Below, piece by piece: positions 18,779 through 26,399 of a stretch of DNA of 26,399 nucleotides (the stretch's first letter is position 1; each line of letters opens with the position of its first letter). The stretch lies in the IMG/VR virus record IMGVR_UViG_3300044609_000032, positions 1-26,399 of that record; one strand, written 5' to 3'. The translations under genes were made by a program, and so were the position numbers. This DNA is from a virus. The notes under the pieces were generated by a model. That model was not told the DNA's origin. It ran no database searches and was given only the letters and a program-made list of their open reading frames with translations.

Positions 18779-19449
18779 CCTGGAACGAATTAACAGTATG
18801 GCAGTACCAACAGATTTATCCGATAGTTACTAAGCCTGAGAAGGATTGGACTACCTTAGACGTTGAAAGTAAGTTAGTAGGTATTTTACATAACCTTACA
18901 GACACGCAAGTGGATAGCTTAAGCGTAGGCGAGTTTAACAAATTAAAGGTAACCTTAAACTTTTTAGACGATAAGATAGAAGGTAAGCCGGTTAAGTACA
19001 CCGAAGTAAATGGCAAACGCTATAAGTTTATTTATGATGTGCAGCAGATCAAAGCAGCCAGATACATCGAGACAAAAGTATTCAGCACCGATTTAGTAGG
19101 TAACCTACACAAGTTAGCAGCCTCAATGGTTATGCCTCAACGCAAAACTTGGTGGGGCAAATGGGTAGATGATAAGTACGATGCTTCCAAGCATAGCGAC
19201 TATGCAGAGGACTTACAAGGGGCAAATTTTATGCACGTTTACCAATCCATTGTTTTTTTTTATCAAGTATACAGAAATTGGATAGAAGTTTCTCAGGCTT
19301 ATTTGGTCAAGGAAATGACGAACAAGGGAATGAGTTTGGAACAAGCGAAAGAGGTGGTTCAAATTTTATGCAGCACTTTGGATGGCAGTATTGCGCCAAA
19401 TCTGTTGCCGACCACGAAAATATCACAGTTGACCAAAGCTATGAGCTAA
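18775..19449 (+). CDS. Tail assembly chaperone, short form (gpG-like)
   Basis: The 224-residue product, MTWNELTVWQYQQIYPIVTK with later KLAASMVMPQRKTWWGKWVD, is placed directly before tail genes, where lambda-type gpG chaperones lie. The last part (about 160-224) is read in the zero frame past a T9 run. It is mainly helical, with an acidic middle that suits a chaperone for the tape measure. I know the position and frameshift logic better than the sequence family, so the assignment is by context plus the slippery run described separately. Confidence 0.65.
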   Translation: MTWNELTVWQYQQIYPIVTKPEKDWTTLDVESKLVGILHNLTDTQVDSLSVGEFNKLKVTLNFLDDKIEGKPVKYTEVNGKRYKFIYDVQQIKAARYIETKVFSTDLVGNLHKLAASMVMPQRKTWWGKWVDDKYDASKHSDYAEDLQGANFMHVYQSIVFFYQVYRNWIEVSQAYLVKEMTNKGMSLEQAKEVVQILCSTLDGSIAPNLLPTTKISQLTKAMS

Positions 19450-19532
19450 CAACCATACAATTCTTAAATACCCTATCCTATCTAAAGGCTAAAGCCGATT
19501 ACGATAAGGAGCAACATAGAAAACTTAAGTAG
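18775..19532 (+). CDS. Tail assembly chaperone, long form by -1 frameshift (gpGT-like)
   Basis: The ribosome can slip back one base at the T-run at 19254-19260 and continue in the frame that ends at 19532. The fusion would have 252 residues: 162 from the first frame and 90 from the second. The added part contains LSSIQKLDRSFSGLF, then ENITVDQSYELTTIQFLNTL and SYLKAKADYDKEQHRKLK, a convincing protein sequence. The separate frame lacks an ATG near its beginning. This matches the lambda G/GT strategy, where a small fraction of chaperone carries the tail-tube-binding T domain. Confidence 0.65.
19254..19260 (+). other. Slippery heptamer for -1 ribosomal frameshifting
   Basis: The zero-frame codons at 19252-19263 read GTT TTT TTT TAT. 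T TTT TTT (19254-19260) is a classical X-XXY-YYZ slip site, within nine T in a row (19253-19261). The -1 frame then stays open to 19532. I did not identify a clear downstream stimulatory hairpin; nine T could also allow slippage by RNA polymerase. Confidence 0.6.
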
Positions 19533-19566
19533 CCCTGCCATTTTTGGTGGGGTTAGTTATTTTTAT
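19533..19566 (+). terminator. Intrinsic terminator after the tail-chaperone genes
   Basis: CCCTGCCA at 19533-19540 pairs with TGGTGGGG at 19545-19552 around a TTTT loop (eight pairs, two of them G-T). A T-rich tract (TTAGTTATTTTTA) follows. It starts one base after the frameshifted stop and could end or reduce transcription before the next tail gene at 19588. Confidence 0.55.
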
Positions 19567-19587
19567 ACCTTCCTTATATTTATTAGC

Positions 19588-20253
19588 GTGAGTATATCGA
19601 AAGCACAAATACAAGCGTTAAGGGATAGCTTTATACAAAGCTTAGGCGGTAGCTTTGACAAAGTAAAAGATGGCGATTTACCAATATTAGAGGAAACACT
19701 TGCTTTGTATGGTAAAGCCTTTAACGATAAGATTACTGAAATACTTGACAAGGAAAACATTACGAGTTCTGGAAGATTGGCAGAACCGGCTTTGCCTATC
19801 ATTACAAAGTTTGGCACGGGTTACATTTTAAGCCTCGGTTATGAACCAGGAAGCGAAGCATCTAAATACTATGACTTTGTAAACAAAGGGGTAAAAGGTA
19901 CAAAGAACGAGAAAGCAGACAATAAAACACCTTACGCTTTTAAGGGCAATAAAAAAGCCGTTCCGGTAAGTTCAATAGAAAAATGGCTTGGATATAACAA
20001 GTTAAAATCGGTATCGGTTAAAAAGTATACAAAGCTTGGAACTGAAGCAAAGGCAATAGACGGCAAGAAATCCTTAGCCTTTTTAATTGCTCGTAGCATA
20101 CATAGGAAAGGTTTAAAATCTACACGCTACTTTGATAGAGCAGTAGCGCAAATATTTAATAAGCAATTTATTGAAAACATAGCAGTCGCAATAGGTGGCG
20201 ATGTGCAAATACAAATAAGACAAACAATCAATGGCAATAACAATAACAAGTAG
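19588..20253 (+). CDS. Tail completion / neck-type protein
   Basis: The product has 221 residues from a GTG at 19588; the codons after it (SISKAQIQALRDSFIQSL) read as the true N-terminus. The frame includes EPGSEASKYYDFVNKGVKGT (about 91-110) and IARSIHRKGLKSTRYFDRAV (about 171-190), where the last segment resembles what I recall of minor tail or tail-completion proteins in Bacteroidota phages. The C-terminus is basic and Asn-rich. It overlaps the next gene by 23 bases. A weak TATATTTA at 19575-19582 upstream has no good partner element. Confidence 0.55.
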   Translation: MSISKAQIQALRDSFIQSLGGSFDKVKDGDLPILEETLALYGKAFNDKITEILDKENITSSGRLAEPALPIITKFGTGYILSLGYEPGSEASKYYDFVNKGVKGTKNEKADNKTPYAFKGNKKAVPVSSIEKWLGYNKLKSVSVKKYTKLGTEAKAIDGKKSLAFLIARSIHRKGLKSTRYFDRAVAQIFNKQFIENIAVAIGGDVQIQIRQTINGNNNNK

Positions 20254-21445
20254 TCCTGCACCCTATTCGTCTATGCACGATAACTTATGGTTCGTATCAA
20301 GTTCTACTAATAGCGGAACTACAAACTTTAAATTCGTGTATGACGTATACATAAACGGCAGCCAGGTTATTAGATCAAAGGTATTCCCTGCTCCAAGTGC
20401 AGAAGGTAGCTATGGGGTGTTTAACGCATCTCCAATGGTAAGAAGTTTTGTTACTAACTACTTTGAGCCTTCTGGAAACTCAATACTTGTAGCTTCAAAT
20501 GATAAAATCAAAGTAGATTACCAAGTAAGGATAGGAGAAGAGGTAAGCGGTGTTACTACTACAAACTTAGCATCTGGCAGCTACTCAGCCTACAACTTTG
20601 TTCCACCATTGTTTGCAGACGTATTCTTAACTAAGAACCAAACACCTTTGGTGTTATCTGACTATTACGATAATTTACTATTAGAAAACTTTACCGATGA
20701 TTTCTTAACGGAGCGAGATACCGACGAAATCACACTTGAATACGGAGATAACTTTTACATTACCTTCCTACGCATAGCAACTGGCGGTTATTCTGCTTGG
20801 GTTGAAGTATTAGGGCAAGGCGATGTGGTTACCAATACTGTATCGGGTAACATCACGTTAAGCGGTCAATTCAATATGTTTAACCTACAAGCAGGACACA
20901 TAAATGATTGGGCAAGTGGAACTATTATTAACGAAGATACTTACGGCTACAATTTCTATTTAAAAAGAAGTGGCGCACAAACAAGAGTAATTAAGATAAG
21001 ACATAAGTGCTATCCTAAATACCAACAATTTAACTTAGAGTTCCTAAATAGATTAGGCGGTTGGGATACAAAAAAGTTTGCCCTTGTAAATAGAAGGTCA
21101 AGCGAGTATCAAAGAGCATCATACAGGCGAAGCGATTGGCAGCTTGTAGGTGGGCAAATGACAAATATAGATGGATATAACAGATATAACGAGACAACTT
21201 TCAACTATGCTATTCAGCATAAGGATAAATATAGGCTTACTTCTGATTGGGTTAGCGAACAAGATTATTCGTGGTTGGCTCAGCTTGTATCAAGTCCTAT
21301 TGTTTATATGGAGGTTCTTGGTGCTTATTTCCCTGTTACCATAAGTACAAGTAATTACGAGTACAAGTTAGAAAGTGCAGATAAACTATTTAACTTTGAG
21401 ATTGAAGTAGAAGTAGGAAAATACTTAACAAGCCAATTCAGATAA
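20231..21445 (+). CDS. Tail protein, 404 aa (Bacteroidota phage type)
   Basis: The 404-residue product is beta-rich. It begins MAITITSSPAPYSSMHDNLW, continues with YDVYINGSQVIRSKVFPAPS, and later has KCYPKYQQFNLEFLNRLGGW and RRSSEYQRASYRRSDWQLVG, then the C-terminal SSPIVYMEVLGAYFPVTIST. I recall this layout, with a conserved F-NRLGGWD segment, as a virion protein near the tail tip in Bacteroidota phages. No enzymatic motif is seen. Tight overlap with the following 684-residue tail protein suggests a complex. Confidence 0.65.
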   Translation: MAITITSSPAPYSSMHDNLWFVSSSTNSGTTNFKFVYDVYINGSQVIRSKVFPAPSAEGSYGVFNASPMVRSFVTNYFEPSGNSILVASNDKIKVDYQVRIGEEVSGVTTTNLASGSYSAYNFVPPLFADVFLTKNQTPLVLSDYYDNLLLENFTDDFLTERDTDEITLEYGDNFYITFLRIATGGYSAWVEVLGQGDVVTNTVSGNITLSGQFNMFNLQAGHINDWASGTIINEDTYGYNFYLKRSGAQTRVIKIRHKCYPKYQQFNLEFLNRLGGWDTKKFALVNRRSSEYQRASYRRSDWQLVGGQMTNIDGYNRYNETTFNYAIQHKDKYRLTSDWVSEQDYSWLAQLVSSPIVYMEVLGAYFPVTISTSNYEYKLESADKLFNFEIEVEVGKYLTSQFR

Positions 21446-23499
21446 TGATTAGTACCGAGATATACGTAGAAGAGCAGAAGATTGATCTATTGCAAGATAT
21501 ATCTACCGAGTTTACTTATGCCATTGACGATGTAAGTGAGTTCGGTAGTCGCAATACTTCTTATAGTAAAACAATTAGCGTTCCAGGAACGGCAAACAAT
21601 AACCTTGTATTTGGGTACATATTCGAACTTAACAACGCTAACTTTACGGATAATACCTTACCAAACGTAGGGTATAACTTCAACGTAACTAAACAAGCGA
21701 ACTGCAAAATCTTTATTGATAAGGTGCAAATATTCAAAGGCACTTTAAGAATATTAGAGATAGTAATTGACAAAGAGACAATCGAATACCAATGCAGCGT
21801 TGTCGGGGAACTTGGTGGCTTTATTAATCAGTTAGGAAATAAGCGTTTGGAAGATTTAGATTTTAGCGCATACAACCATACTTATAGCGTAGCAAATATT
21901 AGTGCGAGTTGGGATAACGCAGGGGGTTCTGGTTATTATTATCCTTTGATTGATTACGGAAACGTAAGTACGGGAACATACGGAACACTTAAAAAGGATT
22001 TTCAATACACAACGTTTAGACCTGCTTTGTATGTTAAGGAGTATATGCAAAAGATATTTGCAGGAACAGATTATACTTTTAGTTGCCCGTTCTTTGATAC
22101 CGCTTTATTCAAACGTTTAATTATACCGCATAACCAAACAAACATAACAACGCTAAACAATACAAGCCTTAATGCAGCTGCCAAGCTAATAACTATAAAC
22201 ACTAACTTAAGTCCTTATGTAGAATATACAATGGTTACCGCAGGTAGTTTTACACTTGACGGGTTAGGACAATTATTTACTTATGGAAGTGGTGTAACAA
22301 TTACAACCGATATAAAGGTTTTATTAAGGGGTAACATTACCTTTTACAATCCACCATTACCAAACTATTCTGTTATACTTAAAAAGAATAACGCAGAAAT
22401 AGGCAGACAAGATTTCGATGCAAGTGTAAGTAACTTTATGAATTGCGAATTCACTGTTAGCGGAGTAACCTTTGCTAATACTGACACAATGCAAGTTGAG
22501 ATATTAGGAAACGGCATTATCCTGGATATAACTTTAGGAGAGATAGGTGTAACTACAAGCACACCTACACAAGTACAGGTAAACTTAGGAGAAACAATTA
22601 AGGTAAACGATACAATCCCAAAAGGTATATTTCAAACTGATTTCTTTTTAAGCATTGTTAAGATGTTTAACCTTTACGTCTATGAGAATAAGTTTAATGA
22701 CAAGGAACTGGTTATTAGTCCGTATGTGGACTTTTATCCTGTTACATCGGCTACGGCAGAAGATTGGACTAACAAAGTAGATCGTGCAAAGCCTATAAGC
22801 ATCAAACCAATGAGTGAAATTAACGCTCGTTACTATAACTACAAGTTTAAGGCTGACAATGACTTTTACGGGGAAAACTACCGCAAGAAGTACACCGAAG
22901 GCTATGGCGATTTTATTTATGATACTGAGTTTGACTTTGTAAAAGAAACCGATACTTTAGAAGTTATATTTGCTGCATCTGTATTGTTTCAGCAAACAGG
23001 ACAAGACAAAGTATTCCCTGCTATTTACAAGAAATCAAACACCAATAGCGCAGAAGATAGAATGGATAGCATCATTCGTATAATGCAAACAAAGAAGATT
23101 ACCGGTGTAGCAAGTTGGAATATTATGAACACAACTACTAACTTGGCTACTTATACAAGCTATGGTTACGCAGGGCATTTAGATGACCCTATTAACCCTA
23201 CTAATGACATAAACTTTGGCGCACCTAAAGAACTACAATTTAACCCTAATAGTTACCCAAGCACAAACGTATTTAATGCCTTTCATAGTCCTTACATTGC
23301 TGAAATAACAAGCAAGGATAGTAAGCTATTAACCTGCTTTGGTTTATTGGATATTATAGACATTTTTAATTTAGATTTTAGTAAATATGTATTTATAGAT
23401 GGGGTATTGTTTAGGCTTAATAAAGTCGAGAACTTTAACCCAATGGAATACAACACTACTAAACTATCATTCCTTAAAGTAATAGAAACATCATACTAA
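21445..23499 (+). CDS. Large tail-tip / baseplate-type protein, 684 aa
   Basis: The product starts MISTEIYVEEQKIDLLQDIS, followed by SEFGSRNTSYSKTISVPGTA (about 32-51), a segment I recall in large tail proteins of Bacteroidota phages. The body is mostly beta (LYVKEYMQKIFAGTDYTFSC, then TTFRPAL-type and FQTDFFLSIVKMFNLYVYEN) with Ser, Thr and Asn-rich stretches. It ends EYNTTKLSFLKVIETSY. Its position next to the tape measure and its size suit a tail-tip or hub protein (similar in role to distal tail or Tal-like proteins). No peptidase motif is recognised. Confidence 0.65.
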   Translation: MISTEIYVEEQKIDLLQDISTEFTYAIDDVSEFGSRNTSYSKTISVPGTANNNLVFGYIFELNNANFTDNTLPNVGYNFNVTKQANCKIFIDKVQIFKGTLRILEIVIDKETIEYQCSVVGELGGFINQLGNKRLEDLDFSAYNHTYSVANISASWDNAGGSGYYYPLIDYGNVSTGTYGTLKKDFQYTTFRPALYVKEYMQKIFAGTDYTFSCPFFDTALFKRLIIPHNQTNITTLNNTSLNAAAKLITINTNLSPYVEYTMVTAGSFTLDGLGQLFTYGSGVTITTDIKVLLRGNITFYNPPLPNYSVILKKNNAEIGRQDFDASVSNFMNCEFTVSGVTFANTDTMQVEILGNGIILDITLGEIGVTTSTPTQVQVNLGETIKVNDTIPKGIFQTDFFLSIVKMFNLYVYENKFNDKELVISPYVDFYPVTSATAEDWTNKVDRAKPISIKPMSEINARYYNYKFKADNDFYGENYRKKYTEGYGDFIYDTEFDFVKETDTLEVIFAASVLFQQTGQDKVFPAIYKKSNTNSAEDRMDSIIRIMQTKKITGVASWNIMNTTTNLATYTSYGYAGHLDDPINPTNDINFGAPKELQFNPNSYPSTNVFNAFHSPYIAEITSKDSKLLTCFGLLDIIDIFNLDFSKYVFIDGVLFRLNKVENFNPMEYNTTKLSFLKVIETSY

Positions 23500-25241
23500 T
23501 GGCACAAGAGAACGTAGGTATAAATATTAACGTACAAGGAAACGCAGTCGAGTCAATAGGTAACGTTAAAAAAGCATTAAAGGAAGCTAATGCCGAATTA
23601 ATAAACGCACAAAGTAATTTTGGAGATTACTCACAAGAAGCAATTGCAGCTGCTAAAAGAGTTGCCGAATTAAAAGATAGGATTAGTGAAGCAAGGGAAA
23701 CGGCTGACTTGTTTGACCCAGGTAAAAAGTTTCAGGCTCTTGCTGGAGCAGTTAATGCGGTTGCAGGTGGCTTTACTGCCGTTCAAGGTGCGCTTGGTGT
23801 AATAGGTGTAGAAAGCGAGGACTTACAAAAGTCCTTATTAAAAGTGCAATCTGCTTTGGCTTTATCGCAAGGCTTATCTGCGGTTACTGACTCAGCAAAG
23901 GACTTTCAACGTCTTGCTACAATCGTAAAAACAAACGTAGTAAGTGCGTTTTCTACTTTAAGAGGTGCTTTAATCGCAACGGGAATTGGTGCTTTAGCTA
24001 TTGGCGTTGGCTTAGTAGCTGCTAACTTTGATAAGGTTAAAAAAGCGGTTCTTGATTTTATCCCAGGACTTGGAAAGTTAGCTACGTTCTTTGGAAATAT
24101 TATAGAGAAGGTTACCGACTTCGTAGGTGTAACATCACAAGCAGAACGTGCTTTATCTTCTTTAGAAAAAACAACTAAGCGTGGTAATGAAGGTATTGAG
24201 GCACGAATTAAAATACTTACTGCACAAGGTGGAAAGGAAAAGGAGATATACGCATTAACTAAACAACAAGGAGAAAACGAACTTAACTTTTTAAGAGAAA
24301 AACTTAAAAGCAAAAACAAGCTAAGCGATGAGGAACTAAAGAAGTTTAGAGACCTTAAAACAGAACAAGCCGTTTTAGATGCCCAAGAACAAAAAAGGCA
24401 ACAAGATATATTAACCGAAAATGCTAAGAAGGGAGCAGATGCAAGTAAAGAAGCAGACGCAAGACGTAAAGCAGAAGCAGAAAAAAGAAAAGCAGAAGAG
24501 GAAAAACTAAGCGAGGAATTATTAAAGACACAACAAGACCGAAGGAAACTACTTGCAGAAGATAACCTAATAACGCAAGACCAACTTGCTCAAGATAAAA
24601 AAGATGCAGAAGAGAAGGCTAAAAAAGAGCAAGAGGCAATAGACAATGAAAGGTTAGAAAATCAAAAAAAGGTTCTTGCTACTACTACTAACTTTACTCT
24701 ACAAGGTATACAAGAACAACAAAACGCAGCAAAGGCAGAAGCTGAAATAGAAAGGTTAGCTACTGAAAACAAGTTAAAAGAACTTGAATTACAAAAAGCA
24801 GGAGCAATGGCAGCCCTTGATGCAGTCGCAGGACTTATAGATCAAAATAGTGTTGCAGGTAAAGCTATCGCAGTTGCCAAAGCAGTTATGTCTACTTACG
24901 AAGGTGCGACCAAAGCTTTAGGGGCTTACCCACCACCATTCGGACAAATAGCAGCAGCAGCCACAATAGCAGCAGGTTTAATTAATGTTAAAAAGATTGT
25001 AAGTACAAACATACCTTCTGCAAAGGGAACGGGTAGCGTAGGAGGTGGAGCAACCGCACCAAGTATAAGTTCAGCAGCACCTATGTCTCCGGCTCAACCT
25101 CAAGCAGCTACTACAAACCTAAGTAACCAGACAATCAACGCAATAGGCAACCAAGCGATAAGAAGCTACGTTGTAGAGAGCGATGTAACAAGTAACCAAC
25201 AAAGGATTGCAGCAATTCAGCAAAGAGCCAGGTTTGGTTAA
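23499..25241 (+). CDS. Tape measure protein
   Basis: The 580-residue product sets tail length. Coiled-coil start: NVKKALKEANAELINAQSNF (about 23-42). A hydrophobic middle follows, AVNAVAGGFTAVQGALGVIG and LRGALIATGIGALAIGVGLV (about 150-170), then GKLATFFGNIIEKVTDFVGV. A long Lys/Glu-rich helical region (about 240-420) and a second hydrophobic stretch with AIAVAKAVMSTYEGATKALG lie before an Ala/Ser-rich C-terminus. At roughly 0.15 nm per residue it would measure a short tail of about 87 nm. It follows tail-tip genes instead of preceding them, which is the reverse of the lambda order. Confidence 0.85.
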   Translation: MAQENVGININVQGNAVESIGNVKKALKEANAELINAQSNFGDYSQEAIAAAKRVAELKDRISEARETADLFDPGKKFQALAGAVNAVAGGFTAVQGALGVIGVESEDLQKSLLKVQSALALSQGLSAVTDSAKDFQRLATIVKTNVVSAFSTLRGALIATGIGALAIGVGLVAANFDKVKKAVLDFIPGLGKLATFFGNIIEKVTDFVGVTSQAERALSSLEKTTKRGNEGIEARIKILTAQGGKEKEIYALTKQQGENELNFLREKLKSKNKLSDEELKKFRDLKTEQAVLDAQEQKRQQDILTENAKKGADASKEADARRKAEAEKRKAEEEKLSEELLKTQQDRRKLLAEDNLITQDQLAQDKKDAEEKAKKEQEAIDNERLENQKKVLATTTNFTLQGIQEQQNAAKAEAEIERLATENKLKELELQKAGAMAALDAVAGLIDQNSVAGKAIAVAKAVMSTYEGATKALGAYPPPFGQIAAAATIAAGLINVKKIVSTNIPSAKGTGSVGGGATAPSISSAAPMSPAQPQAATTNLSNQTINAIGNQAIRSYVVESDVTSNQQRIAAIQQRARFG

Positions 25242-25276
25242 ATGATAACAATTTAAAACCATTAATATTTAGAAAT

Positions 25277-25861
25277 ATGGACTTACCTGTTTATTTATTA
25301 GACATTAGCGAGGATATGAATGACGATGCTGAGGTTGATTATGTGGCACTCGTAGACAAACCTGCTATTCAAAAGAATTGGAATGCCTTTAAAAACCAAC
25401 AACGCTTTGAAGTGGTTAGCGAAGATAAGCGTATTATCAGCGGCCCATTAATGTTGGCAGATGTCCCGATATTCCGCAGTGACTCTACTTATGGAGATTA
25501 TTTTGTCGTTTTCTCTAAAGATACTATTTTTAAGATTGCGCAAAAGTTTTTCAAAAGAGGCTACCAATCAAACGTAAACTTAATGCACTCTCCAGATGCT
25601 CAGGTAGAAGGTGTTACTATGTTTGAAAGCTTTATTACAGATCAAAGCCGTGGCATACAACCAATGAAGGGTTTTGAAGATGCACCTGACGGCTCGTGGT
25701 TTGGTTCGTTCAAAGTAGACAATGAAGGCGTGTGGAACGATGTTAAAGAGGGCAAATTCAAAGGCTTTAGCGTAGAGGGGTTATTTACCTACAAGACAAA
25801 GCCAACTAAAGAACAAGAACTTATGAATGCAATAAAGGAAATATTGCAACGGGTTAAATGA
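25277..25861 (+). CDS. XkdF-like putative prohead serine protease
   Basis: The 194-residue product starts MDLPVYLLDISEDMNDDAEV and has DYVALVDKPAIQKNW (about 21-35), the hallmark of XkdF-like phage proteases. KRIISGPLMLADVPIFRSDS, the NLMHSPDAQVEG segment with His, and FKGFSVEGLF near the end continue the family. The Ser in FSVEG and the His in LMHS are likely catalytic or structural. Such proteins mature the prohead by cutting scaffold. Starting the head module here, after the tape measure, is unusual. A 35-base gap upstream holds nothing clear. Confidence 0.8.
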   Translation: MDLPVYLLDISEDMNDDAEVDYVALVDKPAIQKNWNAFKNQQRFEVVSEDKRIISGPLMLADVPIFRSDSTYGDYFVVFSKDTIFKIAQKFFKRGYQSNVNLMHSPDAQVEGVTMFESFITDQSRGIQPMKGFEDAPDGSWFGSFKVDNEGVWNDVKEGKFKGFSVEGLFTYKTKPTKEQELMNAIKEILQRVK

Positions 25862-25897
25862 TAAACAAAATCTTTTATTAATATTTAAACAAAAAGA

Positions 25898-26399
25898 ATG
25901 ATGAACGCAAAAGATGCAATTATGCAAATTAGGGCTTTATTCGAAGATATGCCACAAGTAGAAGCACCTGCTCCTGCTGAAGCACCTATCGAGGAAGTAC
26001 CTGTTACATTCGCAGAATATAGCCTTATGGACGGAACGAAGGTTATGATTAGCGAATTAGCTATTGGCGGTGAAGTTACTTTAGCTGACGGAACACCTGC
26101 TCCAACTGGCGAACACCAATTAGCAGACGGCACTAAAATCGTATTAGACGAAGCCGCTAAAATCTTATCTATTGAAACTCCAGAAGCAGAAGCTAAAGAA
26201 GCTGACGAAACACCTGCTGAAATGGGCAAGAAGATGGACGAGAAAATGGCTGACGAAATCGCAAACTTAGTAGCTGAAAACGAAGGTCTTAAAACACAAG
26301 TAGCACAATTAGAGGCAAAAGTTAAGAATGGCTTTAGTCAAGTAGCTGAATTAATAGAAGCACTTACTAAGACACCTAACGCTGAACCTATTGCGCAAC
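25898..26399 (+). CDS. Scaffold / head-assembly-like protein, 3' end cut by the window
   Basis: An ATG at 25898 (a second at 25901) opens a frame that runs to the window end (167 codons seen). It is very acidic, with an Ala/Pro/Glu-rich start (APAPAEAPIEEVP), a beta part with repeated LADGT segments (GEVTLADGTPAPTGEHQLAD), then a coiled-coil helix (IANLVAENEGLKTQVAQLEA). This pattern is what I know from scaffold or capsid-accessory proteins after XkdF-like proteases. The acidic coiled coil suits a scaffold. The major capsid gene probably lies beyond the window. Confidence 0.7.
   Translation, partial: MMNAKDAIMQIRALFEDMPQVEAPAPAEAPIEEVPVTFAEYSLMDGTKVMISELAIGGEVTLADGTPAPTGEHQLADGTKIVLDEAAKILSIETPEAEAKEADETPAEMGKKMDEKMADEIANLVAENEGLKTQVAQLEAKVKNGFSQVAELIEALTKTPNAEPIAQ

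Noticed and set aside
19278-19532. Independent gene starting with TTG at 19278
   Set aside because: The frame has no ATG at its head and is open back through the T9 run. It is better read as the -1 frameshift extension of the tail-chaperone gene.
1-26399. CRISPR arrays, tRNA or rRNA genes, integrase, repressor, insertion sequences
   Set aside because: I looked for regularly spaced repeats, cloverleaf and CCA-type ends, tyrosine/serine recombinase motifs and transposase DDE patterns and found none. Absence is by eye and not by a dedicated search.

Overview
The window looks like about 26 kb of a tailed double-stranded DNA phage or prophage-like genome that infects a member of the Bacteroidota. 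Every supported gene is on the + strand. The DNA is AT-rich and tightly packed, and many genes overlap by 1 to 30 bases. Start codons mostly lack Shine-Dalgarno sequences and sit behind A-rich stretches. Several intergenic regions carry a TTTG ... TAnnTTTG promoter of the Bacteroidota type. The gene families (tail-fibre C-terminus, tail proteins, XkdF-like protease, ERF, VRR-NUC, GH24 lysozyme) fit this assignment. I see no integrase, repressor, tRNA gene or CRISPR array, so nothing here shows lysogeny.

Layout. 1-1883: end of a tail-fibre-like gene and two small unknown genes. 1883-4082: lysis cassette with small membrane proteins, at least three envelope-spanning spanin candidates, a GH24 lysozyme and a two-helix holin-like protein. 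4083-5938: HNH homing-type endonuclease with its own promoter, a DEDDy exonuclease with a zinc ribbon, a small pyrophosphohydrolase-like protein and a GNAT acetyltransferase. 5939-6149: control region with a hairpin, two phased direct repeats, a 7-bp-arm inverted repeat and a promoter. 6150-11760: early and replication operon with an ERF annealing protein, an SSB-tail-like protein, a protein consisting of a DnaA domain-IV-like DNA-binding domain, a structured RNA, a replisome-organiser-like protein, a C5 cytosine methyltransferase with a long second ORF inside it, a VRR-NUC nuclease and a sigma-like factor. 11744-14927: PP-loop ATPase, LpxA-like acyltransferase, two glycosyltransferases and a small two-part protein. 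14981-17481: HNH nuclease, small genes, and small and large terminase. 17482-18777: tiny genes behind a promoter. 18775-25241: tail module with frameshifted tail-assembly chaperones, tail proteins and tape measure. 25277-end: XkdF-like prohead protease and the start of a scaffold-like gene. The portal and major capsid genes are not in the window.

The most notable points are these. (1) A roughly 100-nt RNA between the DnaA-domain gene and the replication-organiser gene folds into two strong hairpins. Their loops are perfectly complementary over 7 nt, as in a kissing-loop complex. The second hairpin is an intrinsic terminator whose U-run ends directly at the start codon of the replication gene. 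This looks like a transcription or copy-number switch. (2) A 264-codon ORF lies in the +1 frame inside the cytosine methyltransferase gene, and both frames carry recognisable conserved sequence. (3) A T9 slippery run gives a G/GT-type -1 frameshift in the tail-chaperone gene. (4) The lysis cassette encodes redundant spanin topologies. (5) There is a glycan-type enzyme cassette. Family names come from recalled motifs and not from a database search.
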